The notes: generated from the letters alone by a model not told the origin. 64,000 bases of DNA from Verrucomicrobiota bacterium (GCA_023269545.1 JAHFTB010000004.1:79828-143827); one strand, 5' to 3'; numbered from the stretch's first letter, positions 26,056 to 34,533 are shown. A program made the numbers and translations.

Positions 26056-27552
26056 TTAAGGAATTCGAAGGTATCCCCCCGGCAGGTTTGCCGCCCATTG
26101 GACAATGGTCAGAATGGCTGAAGCGGGTACAAGATTCGCATGGGCAAAGAGAGCAGCCAACCAGGTGCTAAGAAAAAGGTCACAAAAGAGACTCAATGCT
26201 GCAAGACTCAGCACCAGGAACGCAAGCGGCACTACAATTGGGTTCACTAACAAAGCGGAAAGGGACGCGTTTTGGAAATGCCAAAGCAGCAAGGGGGTAG
26301 ACCCCATCCAAGCAGCAGTGGAGACGGCTATCGTGGCTGAAATAGCACTTCCCAATCGTTCCAGAAAACGCTGGGTAGGCGTAAACAGCCGACGAGGTAA
26401 AAAAGGATCCGGCGCATACCATTGCTGTCCCATCCGATAAAAGGGTGGAGCGAGGAGGGTAATGGCGACCACCACAACAAACGAAAGTTGAAAACCGGGA
26501 CGAAATAACAACTCCGAATTCCCACCTAATATACACAGAAGCGCAGCTGCAAGACTGTTGAGCACAAAAGCGCGTCGCTTCACACAAATCCCTCCCAAAA
26601 ACACTCCTGCCATGCAAGCTGCGCGACAAGCGGACGGACGCAAACCTGTGATACCGGCATAAGAAAACAACAGAACAATAATCAAAGGCACGGCTATTTT
26701 CTGAGACACTCTGCAAATCTTAAACACTTGCCACGCAATAGCAGCTACCATACCCACATGGAGACCACTGACAGAAAAAATATGATAAGTTCCCGTGCGG
26801 CGAAAAGCCTCCGCTAACATTTTTTCGCTTTCCCGATCCGCACCCAGTGTGAGCGCTCGAATGAAAGCAGCTTCCGTTGTATTGTTTTCCATCCCTCGGT
26901 TAATTGCCTGTTCCACCCGTTTTCGTGCACGCACAGCCCAGAGTTTGAGATTCCATATCGAGGGCGGATGGACTACTTGAACCGCTGCAATCCGATAAAA
27001 TTCCAGGTCTATTCCTAAAGAAGCGAGCCATGCCTGGCGATTGAATCGAACTCCGTTGCGAAACCGTATCGAGGTGAATTTATCGATTAGGCGCACGGAT
27101 CCCATCCATTGGACCATTGTGCCGACTGCAGGCGGTTCTCCCCGCCAAGGAATCAAAACCTGTAGGGGCAGATGATATTCGTTTTTTCCTGATTGCAGTT
27201 TTTTTATTCGGACGAGAAGGGAAGAGGTGTCGCGGAAAGATCGCAATGCTTGGGTAATGACTCCCTGACTTTTCCAAATACCAGAAATACTAATGGACAT
27301 ATCACGCGAAAATAAGGCCGCTTGCGATTCCACGGTCTGCAATCTATGCAAACAGCCAAATACACATACCGTCGCCAGCAAAATCCAAGCGGTGCCACTA
27401 AAAAGCCGCCAAAGAATGAGGAGGCTCAAACCTGTTGCAATCCAACTCCACACAGAAAAGATGGAAGAAAGAACAATTCCCGCAACTGCAGCCAGAGCCA
27501 TGCCGACAAGGGGCTGACGGACGACAATGATCATCCCCAATGATCGCTTCAT
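26056..27552 (-). CDS. ComEC/Rec2-type DNA uptake channel protein without the C-terminal beta-lactamase domain
   Basis: Polytopic inner-membrane protein related to the channel that passes single-stranded DNA into the cytosol during transformation. An N-terminal membrane pair (about 14-50) is followed by an OB-like soluble DUF4131 region and then the competence domain with FRRTGTYHIFSVSGLHVGMV (about 254-273) and many membrane helices. The protein ends after LTIVQWAANLPGGYLRIP (498 aa), where many ComEC proteins continue into a metallo-beta-lactamase domain. There is no frameshift visible, so this is a short-form ComEC. No other competence genes are in the window. Confidence 0.85.
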   Translation of the reverse strand: MKRSLGMIIVVRQPLVGMALAAVAGIVLSSIFSVWSWIATGLSLLILWRLFSGTAWILLATVCVFGCLHRLQTVESQAALFSRDMSISISGIWKSQGVITQALRSFRDTSSLLVRIKKLQSGKNEYHLPLQVLIPWRGEPPAVGTMVQWMGSVRLIDKFTSIRFRNGVRFNRQAWLASLGIDLEFYRIAAVQVVHPPSIWNLKLWAVRARKRVEQAINRGMENNTTEAAFIRALTLGADRESEKMLAEAFRRTGTYHIFSVSGLHVGMVAAIAWQVFKICRVSQKIAVPLIIVLLFSYAGITGLRPSACRAACMAGVFLGGICVKRRAFVLNSLAAALLCILGGNSELLFRPGFQLSFVVVVAITLLAPPFYRMGQQWYAPDPFLPRRLFTPTQRFLERLGSAISATIAVSTAAWMGSTPLLLWHFQNASLSALLVNPIVVPLAFLVLSLAALSLFCDLFLSTWLAALFAHANLVPASAILTIVQWAANLPGGYLRIP

Positions 27553-27697
27553 TTTAAAAAAAGCGCACTGGAGTATTTAGAGAATTTATTGAGCTTTGTT
27601 ACAAGAAATCTCCGGCTAAATAGCCACCATTTAAGGCACTTCCCCTGCCCATTTGCAGTCTTAATTATTGCTCAAGGAGTCACTTGTTCCTGAGTAA

Positions 27698-27779
27698 CTG
27701 ACGTGACGCACTGTGAGGAGCTCTGGGAGCAAAAAAACCATTTTAGCCTACCAGGTTTCCCTTTTTTGCATCACATCAC
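27698..27779 (-). mobile_element. Miniature inverted-repeat element, copy D, ending the repeat-protein gene
   Basis: An 82-bp copy in reverse orientation (plus strand CTGACGTGACGCAC to GCATCACATCAC). The flanking 7-bp direct repeat TGAGTAA is exact (27691-27697 and 27780-27786). The minus-strand gene upstream reads across the right duplication into the element, and the element's GTGATG supplies its TGA stop. Removing the element and one duplication restores five more codons (Glu-Gln-Val-Thr-Pro) before a TGA, so the insertion shortened the protein slightly. Confidence 0.82.
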
Positions 27780-30235
27780 TGAGTAAGAATTTTTTTGTTC
27801 ACACAATACTCGATGATAGGGGAATTAAGTTCTAATAACTGTTGCAATACTCTCTTGGAAATAGCATGAAGCTGAGACATTTTTAAAAACCTGAATTGTG
27901 TCATCTGCAACGTATTTAATGTATGCGCATTAAGATCTCCGATGACATTTTCAGGAATATTTTGAAGATGTTCTCTGTTGAGGTCCCACATACTATGTCG
28001 ATTGAGCTGACGGCCTTTGAGCCCCTTGACACGCACAACTTGGAAGCGATCCTCTGCCCAAGTGTTGAGCTGCTCCGCCCGTATCAGAGTAAAAATTCCG
28101 GGATCCAGATTCTGTACTATATCCAATGGTATTAAAATATTAGAAAAAATATTCGCTGGCAGTTTAGCGATCTGTTCTGGTCGAAAGGCACGAAGATAAT
28201 GAACATTGTGCCATTTTAACAATTGGAAATGTTCCTGCGGAAGATTTTCACATACTTCCAGACTAAGATGCGAAACCACTCTTTCAGGCACCAATGCGAA
28301 AACCGCGGGTTTCATTTTACAGACTTGCTCTGCCGTCAGATTTGCAGCTTGCTGAGGAGTCAAGTGGTTCATAAGGTCCTCCGTCGCATAACGAAAAGCT
28401 TCCGGGGAGATTCTGGAAAGCACACCCGACTTCAGGTTTCGAAAAAAAACTTCCGGTTTTATATTACGAATTTGCTCTACAGTCAGATCTTGAGCCTTCC
28501 CAGGAGTTAAGCTTGCTACAAAATCTTCACCTACATAACGGAAAGCTTCTTCAGGAACATGGGAAAGCACCCCAGGCCTGAGATGGCAAAGAAAATGATC
28601 GCCTAACATTCTGTACGTTGAGATCCGTATGCTCCCGACTTGTTCTTTTGTAAAATCTCCTACGATTTGGACGAATTGTTGGTATTGCTGATGGTAGAGT
28701 ACTACATGTCGACGCTGGCCTAAGAGTAGCGGATAGAGCATTCCCAAAAACTCACACATTCCGAGCCTCGAATAAATTTCAGGCTGAATTGCTTGCCGTT
28801 GTTCTGAAGTAAGTATTGCAAATCGGCCTTGAATCACGAGGGCAGCAAAAAAACTTGGATCCTGAGCTCTGATCTGAACCGCCGTCATTGCTCTTAGTTG
28901 CCCATCTTTGAGAGTGGCTATTTTTTCATTGAGAGCAGCTGTTTTTTCAGGATCTAAATTTGTGGGAAATTCATATCCCAGCTCGGCAATTTGGTCCACC
29001 GCTGGCAAATTGCGCAATGCATTTTGCCATAACGTATCGGGCTGCGGGAGCCGCATATGAGCAGCCTCAATGTGAGCCACATCAGAGACACTCCACTGCT
29101 GCGGAGTGAACCAATTAATTTGTTGTGGCGTCAACTTATTTAAAAATGAATCCCCCATCATATGAAGAGATAAAGATGAAATTTGTTGAAGCTCTCCCTG
29201 GGTGAATTTTTGGAGTTGATATTTCGGCAGGAAAAAATACTGTAGAGTTAGGTCAAATGATATCAGAACATTCTGCCTGCCTGGGATATCAAATGCTGAA
29301 ATCTGTTCTGGCTTCAAGCAACGGAGTTGTATTGAACGAAGTCCTCCCACGAAATCCATTATACTTCTTCCCTGCTGGAACATATTATATATGAGCTGCC
29401 GAAAGGCTGGTGCCGAAACGGCCCTGAGTTGATTGACAGTCAGCCAGTAGATTTGACTGTAATTTAATGCACCTAGCACCCTTTGAATGTTAAAATTACG
29501 AAATATAGACGGTGCAATTTCGGAAACTTTATCGTCCATCCACTTAATCTGATCATCTGTTAGGGAGAGACAAAAATCCTCTTTTAACTCAGATAAAGTT
29601 TTCCTGGAAATTCCGGACAATTGATCCTGACTGATCGCCCGAATGCTATCCGCTTTTAATTGATTCAAGCGATTACTCGATAATTCCTTAAAGACGCTGG
29701 GGCTGAATTCCCTGATTTGGTTCGGTGTAAAATATTGAAACCAGTCTTCGGATATTACAGAGATCTGATCTTCCGACAGCTCCTTAAGATACTCCTCCCG
29801 TATCACGCTCTTCGGGCATATCACATCCTTAATAATATTTTTCGGCAACTCTCGCCAAGATTCCAGACTAATACTAGCCACCTGTTGCGGACTCAAATGT
29901 TGGAGTGTCCATGTGGGAATCGCAAAAATCTGACGGGCAGTTAACTTTTGCATTTTATCCACAGTGAGCGACTTTGCCTCCTGTAGATTTAATTCCGAAA
30001 AAGTATCTATAGGTAACTCGGGAATACGATCCGGAGGTGTATTTTGGATGATACGTAGTTTCTCTTCCTTAGGTACTAACATTCTATGTACCCGTTGAAG
30101 CAGTATATCGGATCTTGAACTTTTTTCTTCATTTCGAGGCGGTTCATCGGCTGATAAACCCATCACCGCTGAAGAGTCATAAGAAATAGGGGGGAAATGG
30201 GGATTCGAAACAACAGTTTTGATAGAAGTCGGCAT
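27776..30235 (-). CDS. Large repeat protein of unknown function (819 aa; 832 aa from the upstream ATG)
   Basis: I do not recognise a family. Most of the protein is built of degenerate repeats of the type L-T/S-x-x-Q-I/L/V-x-x-I/L-x(4)-F/L-x-x-L, for example LTARQIFAIPTWTLQHLSPQ and LSEDQISVISEDWFQYFTPN. Two adjacent 49-residue units are 24/49 identical: 565-613 and 614-662 in 832-residue numbering, DNA 28436-28582 and 28289-28435. I see no catalytic motif or clear signal peptide. The predicted all-helical solenoid suggests a binding or surface/effector scaffold, which is inference. The frame is open to ATG 30274, but ATG 30235 has AGG upstream and gives a polar start, so it is preferred. The C terminus was trimmed by miniature element D. 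Confidence 0.7.
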   Translation of the reverse strand: MPTSIKTVVSNPHFPPISYDSSAVMGLSADEPPRNEEKSSRSDILLQRVHRMLVPKEEKLRIIQNTPPDRIPELPIDTFSELNLQEAKSLTVDKMQKLTARQIFAIPTWTLQHLSPQQVASISLESWRELPKNIIKDVICPKSVIREEYLKELSEDQISVISEDWFQYFTPNQIREFSPSVFKELSSNRLNQLKADSIRAISQDQLSGISRKTLSELKEDFCLSLTDDQIKWMDDKVSEIAPSIFRNFNIQRVLGALNYSQIYWLTVNQLRAVSAPAFRQLIYNMFQQGRSIMDFVGGLRSIQLRCLKPEQISAFDIPGRQNVLISFDLTLQYFFLPKYQLQKFTQGELQQISSLSLHMMGDSFLNKLTPQQINWFTPQQWSVSDVAHIEAAHMRLPQPDTLWQNALRNLPAVDQIAELGYEFPTNLDPEKTAALNEKIATLKDGQLRAMTAVQIRAQDPSFFAALVIQGRFAILTSEQRQAIQPEIYSRLGMCEFLGMLYPLLLGQRRHVVLYHQQYQQFVQIVGDFTKEQVGSIRISTYRMLGDHFLCHLRPGVLSHVPEEAFRYVGEDFVASLTPGKAQDLTVEQIRNIKPEVFFRNLKSGVLSRISPEAFRYATEDLMNHLTPQQAANLTAEQVCKMKPAVFALVPERVVSHLSLEVCENLPQEHFQLLKWHNVHYLRAFRPEQIAKLPANIFSNILIPLDIVQNLDPGIFTLIRAEQLNTWAEDRFQVVRVKGLKGRQLNRHSMWDLNREHLQNIPENVIGDLNAHTLNTLQMTQFRFLKMSQLHAISKRVLQQLLELNSPIIEYCVNKKILTQ
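28289..28582 (-). repeat. Two tandem 147-bp coding repeats
   Basis: Directly adjacent 49-codon units inside the large repeat protein, about half identical at protein level. The shared positions include GVLS, EAFRY, ED, LTP, LT-EQ and KP-VF. A third, weaker echo follows (VVSHLSLEVCENL). The exact register and lack of a spacer suggest a duplication later than the general repeat expansion. Confidence 0.75.
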
Positions 30236-30410
30236 AAAAAACCTAAATAGAAAATAGAAAGTGCGGGTGCCCATTGCGGAACAAATGCCGCATCAAGCTA
30301 TAGAGTCTAAAATCCGATTATTTTATACAACTATTTTATAACCAATAACTTATATTTATAAAAATTAAGACAGCCCACCGTGAGCTTTTCCTTGAACCGA
30401 ATATTCCGTC

Positions 30411-31493
30411 TCAATAACTTGCTCGAGTTTCAATAGCAATCCGAATGGCATTCAAAGTGTTGCGAATATTTTCTTCCATCGAAAACCGTGATGCAATTTG
30501 GATTCGTATCTGTCGTGTCTTTTTACGAACTTCGGCGGGCAACCATCGTTCTAATGCCTGGATCAGAGCCTGGTCATCGCCCACTTCCACTCTATCCCCG
30601 AGTGCGCTATTTTCCAATACCTCGGAAAAACCGTTGGAAAGCGTGGTAATCACCGGTAGACCAGCTGCAAGAGCCTCCAAACACGCGTTGGAAAAAGGAT
30701 CATATAAAGTGGGCAGAAGGAAAATATCCGCTGCCATATAAAGGGCTGCCATATGAGAAACCGGACCTGCGAATACCGTGTGCGAGCCAGCATATTTTCT
30801 CGATGGTCCTCGGCCAGCCACTAATAACTTCGCTCGCCCCTGAAGAGCGTCGATGGCACGCACCGCAAAACGCAACCCTTTTCTCTCCCATCCGGTTCCT
30901 GTAAAAAGCACCACCGTTTCTTCCGCTGAAAATCCATATTTCTGACGAATGCGTATCCGATCCTCAAATGAGAATGCAGGGGCAAAAAATCCATTGGGAA
31001 TCAATAAAATCCTCTCTTTGGGGAATTGATAATATTTCGCAATTTCTTCTTGGACCATTCGTGAATTCGCCACAATGATCCCTGTGTGGCGGGGATCGAA
31101 TATCACACGCTCCAGTTTTAAAATTTCCGTATGTTTGCGATTCAGGCCACGAAGCCAACGGCGCCAGGGAGATTCAAATCGTGCTCTTCGCTGCAACCAG
31201 GATGCATGAACACCATCTCCCGCCCGATAGAGATCGCACCCCAAAATCCGTTCCAGACTCAACAAACAATCAAAATCTTTTTTCGAAGATTGCAAAGCTC
31301 GTGCAAAAGTTAATGGAGAATGGCCCGGAATTCTTCGCACCTCTCCATATTCCCAAGCCGCTGTCGGCCACTCGGCGGATGTGTAGAAAATCACCTCTTC
31401 CCCAGTTTCTACCAGCCCTTGCGCCAGACGACGCAGATACGCCTCCGCACCTCCTGTAGCCGAGTAACCACGCCGTACTAACGCTATTCGCAT
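30411..31493 (-). CDS. GT4-family glycosyltransferase, WaaG-like (LPS core)
   Basis: Retaining glycosyltransferase of the GT-B fold that probably adds a hexose to the inner core of LPS on the cytosolic face. The N-terminal acceptor domain starts MRIALVRRGYSATGGAEAYL. The donor domain has FTGTGWERKGLRFAVRAID, then FAGPVSHMAALYMAADIFLLP, and the nucleotide-sugar binding motif with its EX7E-type Glu in YDPFSNACLEALAAGLPVI. Length 360 fits WaaG-like enzymes. The gene is divergent from a GT9 heptosyltransferase-like gene with 99 bp between starts, which supports a role in LPS assembly. Exact sugar and acceptor unknown. Confidence 0.85.
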   Translation of the reverse strand: MRIALVRRGYSATGGAEAYLRRLAQGLVETGEEVIFYTSAEWPTAAWEYGEVRRIPGHSPLTFARALQSSKKDFDCLLSLERILGCDLYRAGDGVHASWLQRRARFESPWRRWLRGLNRKHTEILKLERVIFDPRHTGIIVANSRMVQEEIAKYYQFPKERILLIPNGFFAPAFSFEDRIRIRQKYGFSAEETVVLFTGTGWERKGLRFAVRAIDALQGRAKLLVAGRGPSRKYAGSHTVFAGPVSHMAALYMAADIFLLPTLYDPFSNACLEALAAGLPVITTLSNGFSEVLENSALGDRVEVGDDQALIQALERWLPAEVRKKTRQIRIQIASRFSMEENIRNTLNAIRIAIETRASY

Positions 31494-31592
31494 AGGGTCT
31501 GAGAGAAGATGGCCTTGACTTGGTGAGACAGGAATTGCATGAACCTATTGCCATAACTTTCCTAATCACCTCTTGCAAGACCGCACCACTTT

Positions 31593-32627
31593 GTGAAAAT
31601 CCTTTGTCTTCAATTGAAGCGCATCGGAGATCTTCTGCTTACCACACCAGCATTCACTGCTTTACAGGACGCATATCCTCACGCTGAAATTCATGTTGCT
31701 GCTGATGGAGCGTTTTTCTCTTTGTTCCCCTGCTTACCCGTCCATCGCGTGCTACCTTTACGACGTGGTCCCGCCTCCACATGGCTGACTCTCCTTCGCG
31801 AACGATACGATGTGTGTTTGGATTTTAACGCCAGCGATCGCTCCTCCCTCATCTCCTTCCTCGTCCGCTCCCCCCTGAAAATCACTTATTCCCGATTTGA
31901 ACAGCGGCCCTTCCGAAGGAGTATCTATCATACTTTTATTCCTTCGATTTTGAGTCAACGGCATACGACGGATTTTCATATGGACCTGCTGACCTCTCTC
32001 GGCATTCACCGAGAGGGACTTCCTTTAAGTCTCAAACTCCCGTCTGATTCTATTCGACAAGTGAATGACCTTCTTGCCAGTCTGAATGTCACCCCGCCCT
32101 TCGTAGTGGTCCACCCCGGAGCGCTCCGACCGGAAAAGTATTGGTTAAATGAGCGATGGTTAGCGGTGATTCGCCATATCCGTCAGGTATACTCGCTACC
32201 AGTGCTGCTCACAGGTTCTCCTTCTATTTCGGAACAATTGTGGCTGAAAAATTTGCTTATGAATCAGGAAGGCCTCTGGCATAACCTGATAGGAAAGCTG
32301 GATCTCGCGCAGTTGGCAGTGCTTATTTCCAAAGCTCAGCTGCTCTGCGGGGTAGATTCTGCCCCGATCCACTTTGCTGATGCCGTTTCGACTCCGTGTG
32401 TAGCCCTTTTTGGCCCGACAAATCCCTATCAATGGCGTCCCAGGAATCCAAGTTCCTGCATTTTAGGTCCCCATACGGTTCCATACCACCCCAAAGACAT
32501 GGGAGGCCCCATGGAGTCCATTTCGTCGGAGACGGTCATTTCGGCGATCGACAGGTTGCTGTCAGATTCCCTTATTTCTTATCATCCAACCAGTGAGGAT
32601 TCCACATGCGAACCTGGTCCAAAATGA
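31593..32627 (+). CDS. GT9-family glycosyltransferase (LPS heptosyltransferase-like)
   Basis: Probable inner-core LPS glycosyltransferase of the WaaC/WaaF/WaaQ family. The N-terminal MKILCLQLKRIGDLLLTTPAF signature, VVVHPGALRPEKYW (about 174-187) and the donor motif CGVDSAPIHFADAVSTPCVALFGPTNP (about 253-279, conserved D-S-A-P-x-H) are all present. Length 344 is normal. The start is a GTG at 31593, which gives the conserved N terminus. The 3' end overlaps the convergent CbiX-like gene by 56 bp. Confidence 0.88.
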   Translation: MKILCLQLKRIGDLLLTTPAFTALQDAYPHAEIHVAADGAFFSLFPCLPVHRVLPLRRGPASTWLTLLRERYDVCLDFNASDRSSLISFLVRSPLKITYSRFEQRPFRRSIYHTFIPSILSQRHTTDFHMDLLTSLGIHREGLPLSLKLPSDSIRQVNDLLASLNVTPPFVVVHPGALRPEKYWLNERWLAVIRHIRQVYSLPVLLTGSPSISEQLWLKNLLMNQEGLWHNLIGKLDLAQLAVLISKAQLLCGVDSAPIHFADAVSTPCVALFGPTNPYQWRPRNPSSCILGPHTVPYHPKDMGGPMESISSETVISAIDRLLSDSLISYHPTSEDSTCEPGPK

Positions 32628-33378
32628 TCTCTGCGAACAAAGGTTCCGTACCGATTGCGCTAGCATAAAACAATTTTCTGCCTCGGAGATCATGAGGATT
32701 GTGTCTAAAAATCTCGACCTGGCTCGCGGCGGCTCCGGGTTCAGAGGTAATTCCTAACAAAATCGGGATATCCTGGTAACTATGAAGGCCATCTGAAATA
32801 AAGAAGGGAACTACCACCACATTCGGCTGACTGGTTAAACGGTCCCACTCAGCCACTGGGGGAATGTCTTCCATATAGGCCGAGATCACCTCCGGATAGG
32901 TTCCTCGAATGCGGGCGACTTGTACCTTTACAGCTTTGGCTGAGTTGTCGTTTAAATCTGTCCCATGTCCTACGATAATAAGACTCGTTTTTTCTTTTGG
33001 TACGCCGGGAGCGACTTCTGCCGCACGCCGCAAGAGAAGTTCTGTCATTTTCGGATGACTTCCCACAGGGGGACAATATCTGATGGTGCGGCCTCCTTTT
33101 TGGGTCAGGGCTCCCTCCAGCTCTAATTCACGCGGGATGACAGTCTGTGTAAAATATCCTTCACTAATAAAGTTAGGTACCACGTAAATATCTTTCGATT
33201 CCACCATGTTGTAAACTTCCCGCAAGGAAGGATCTTCCTTCCAAAAACAGCAGACGATTTCTCGAAAAATATTCCGCTTTCGCAGCACCATGGCATGAGT
33301 ATGAGTGGGTGAACTGGAGTCAGGATTTACTGTAGAACCATGCCCCACAATAATAAGAGCCGCATCAGAATGGATCAT
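32572..33378 (-). CDS. CbiX-like sirohydrochlorin chelatase (two-domain)
   Basis: Contains two copies of the CbiX half-domain. The first has AALIIVGHGSTVN with the His-Gly-Ser metal/porphyrin-binding motif, and the second has TSLIIVGHGTDLND. A catalytic His in the second half is not obvious, but VVVPFFISDGLHSYQDIP provides a His in the expected C-terminal position. Such proteins insert cobalt or iron into sirohydrochlorin. No other cobalamin or sirohaem gene adjoins it, so the metal is undetermined. A GTG at 33390 is an alternative start (4 more residues). The 3' end overlaps the heptosyltransferase gene on the other strand by 56 bp. Confidence 0.78.
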   Translation of the reverse strand: MIHSDAALIIVGHGSTVNPDSSSPTHTHAMVLRKRNIFREIVCCFWKEDPSLREVYNMVESKDIYVVPNFISEGYFTQTVIPRELELEGALTQKGGRTIRYCPPVGSHPKMTELLLRRAAEVAPGVPKEKTSLIIVGHGTDLNDNSAKAVKVQVARIRGTYPEVISAYMEDIPPVAEWDRLTSQPNVVVVPFFISDGLHSYQDIPILLGITSEPGAAASQVEIFRHNPHDLRGRKLFYASAIGTEPLFAEIILDQVRMWNPHWLDDKK

Positions 33379-33444
33379 ATGGAAAGCCACTTAAAATTCT
33401 CTGTTGAAAACATACGGCATCGATTTTAAACTATGTATTAGTTT

Positions 33445-33741
33445 ATGTCCCAATTTTCTTTCTCTAAGTTTGGTGAAAACCTCTCCGTTACCAGTATTGT
33501 TGCGGCTTCCCAGGCCGCCGTAGGCTTTGGTCTCGGATTACTCCTTGCTGAAAAGCTGAAACGCTCTGCTCGCGAGCGAGCCGCCATTGCCCTGATTGGG
33601 GCGGGCATCGCCGCCCTGATCCCCACGGTGGCGGGAGTAGTAAATCGCGTGGCCAATCGTCCTACCTCGCACCGCTTGATGCAACGTCGTCTGGATAGTA
33701 TTCGAGGAGATGTCGGAATTTCTGAAACAGAATCTCTTTGA
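33445..33741 (+). CDS. Small membrane protein of unknown function (98 aa)
   Basis: Two Gly/Ala-rich hydrophobic stretches (VAASQAAVGFGLGLLLA at about 19-35 and AAIALIGAGIAALIPTVAGVV at about 46-66) separated by a basic turn (EKLKRSARERA) predict a two-span hairpin membrane protein with a basic cytoplasmic tail (NRPTSHRLMQRR). No named family is recognised. The opposite strand is also open here but gives a Ser/Arg-rich product without structure, so the plus strand is preferred. A candidate structured RNA begins at its 3' end. Confidence 0.6.
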   Translation: MSQFSFSKFGENLSVTSIVAASQAAVGFGLGLLLAEKLKRSARERAAIALIGAGIAALIPTVAGVVNRVANRPTSHRLMQRRLDSIRGDVGISETESL

Positions 33742-33867
33742 GGTTCCTCGTTTGTAACCACTTGCTGCGCATGGGGTGGAATTGGATTTGAGAATTATCG
33801 AGTGAGCAGTAATTCGCCGATACGCACATGCAAGCGCAAGGTGGGGTCTGCCCAGGAACTGGATTTT
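33729..33867 (+). ncRNA. Candidate rod-like structured RNA upstream of maf
   Basis: The sequence folds by eye into one long imperfect hairpin. The closing stem GGTTCCT (33742-33748) pairs with AGGAACT (33854-33860), extended outward by GAATC/GATTT. After a symmetric 9x9 internal loop, CCAC-TTGC-GC-GCATG (33758-33773) pairs with CATGC-GC-GCAA-GTGG (33827-33844) with single-base bulges, and the apex is GAATTA (33792-33797) with TAATTC (33810-33815). The rod with an internal bubble is reminiscent of 6S RNA, but no conserved 6S sequence was recognised. It may instead be an untranslated leader or chance folding. Confidence 0.3.
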
Positions 33868-33896
33868 CTTAGGAGAACATTGAGTCACTCCATTCA

Positions 33897-33943
33897 GTTT
33901 CTAGAGCAATCGCAGCTTTTTTTAAGCTGTGGGGTCTAGAAAC
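33897..33943 (+). promoter_or_regulatory. Nested hairpin 20 bp before maf
   Basis: An outer perfect 9-bp inverted repeat GTTTCTAGA (33897-33905) and TCTAGAAAC (33935-33943) encloses a second hairpin CAGCTT-TTTTT-AAGCTG (33913-33929). It lies between the candidate RNA and the maf start codon. There is no T-run after it, so it could be an operator, an mRNA leader hairpin, or the 3' end of the RNA before it. Confidence 0.4.
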
Positions 33944-33963
33944 CACACCTATGATGAGCCTTT

Positions 33964-34533
33964 ATGCGCCTCATACTCGCTTCCGCTTCACCACGCCGAA
34001 AACTACTCTTAGAACAGGCAGGAAACGAGGTATTGGTACGTCCTTCTTACATTTCCGAGCTTCTCAGCCATCCGGATGGCCCCAGCGCTTTGGCGTTAGC
34101 CAATGCGCGACTGAAAGCTCAAGCAGTATACGAAGCGTTGCGACCCAATGAGAGAGAAATCATCTTAGGGGCTGATACAGTAGTTTGTCTTGACAACGAA
34201 ATTTTTGGTAAACCAAGAGACCGAGCGGAAGCCGAGAGTATGCTCACTCGACTTTCAGGTCATTGGCACAAAGTGATTACAGGGGTATGTCTCTTGGGTC
34301 CTCTCTCCATAAACGAATTTTTTGACACCACTCAGGTTCTTTTTCATTCTTTGGAACTAGCGGAAATCCGATCTTATTTGGATAGCATCCATCCCTACGA
34401 TAAAGCGGGTGCCTACGCTGCCCAACAGGGTGGTGAACGCATTATTTCCCAGGTGAAGGGCTCCTTTTCAAATATTGTCGGTCTGCCTTTGGAAGCTCTA
34501 CTACTGTCCTCGCTCTATCATTCAGGACACTAG
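33964..34533 (+). CDS. maf: Maf-family nucleotide pyrophosphatase
   Basis: Hydrolyses modified or canonical NTPs to monophosphates (7-methyl-GTP or dTTP/UTP depending on subgroup). The N-terminal LASASPRRKLLLEQAG motif, the EIILGADTVVCLDNEIFGKP block (about 61-80) and the AAQQGGERIISQVKGSFSN region (about 155-173) with YDKAGAYA are all present. The KPRDRAEAESMLTRLSGHWH segment fits as well. At 189 residues it is full length. Which nucleotide it prefers is not decided here. Starts after the nested hairpin; a separate inverted repeat lies 46 bp after its stop. Confidence 0.93.
   Translation: MRLILASASPRRKLLLEQAGNEVLVRPSYISELLSHPDGPSALALANARLKAQAVYEALRPNEREIILGADTVVCLDNEIFGKPRDRAEAESMLTRLSGHWHKVITGVCLLGPLSINEFFDTTQVLFHSLELAEIRSYLDSIHPYDKAGAYAAQQGGERIISQVKGSFSNIVGLPLEALLLSSLYHSGH

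Noticed and set aside
26180..26716. Long second minus-strand frame inside comEC
   Set aside because: Overlaps the comEC membrane region in another frame; hydrophobic coding sequence often leaves such frames open.
33438..33761. Minus-strand frame opposite the 98-residue membrane protein
   Set aside because: Its product is Ser/Arg-rich without order, while the plus strand gives two clear membrane spans.
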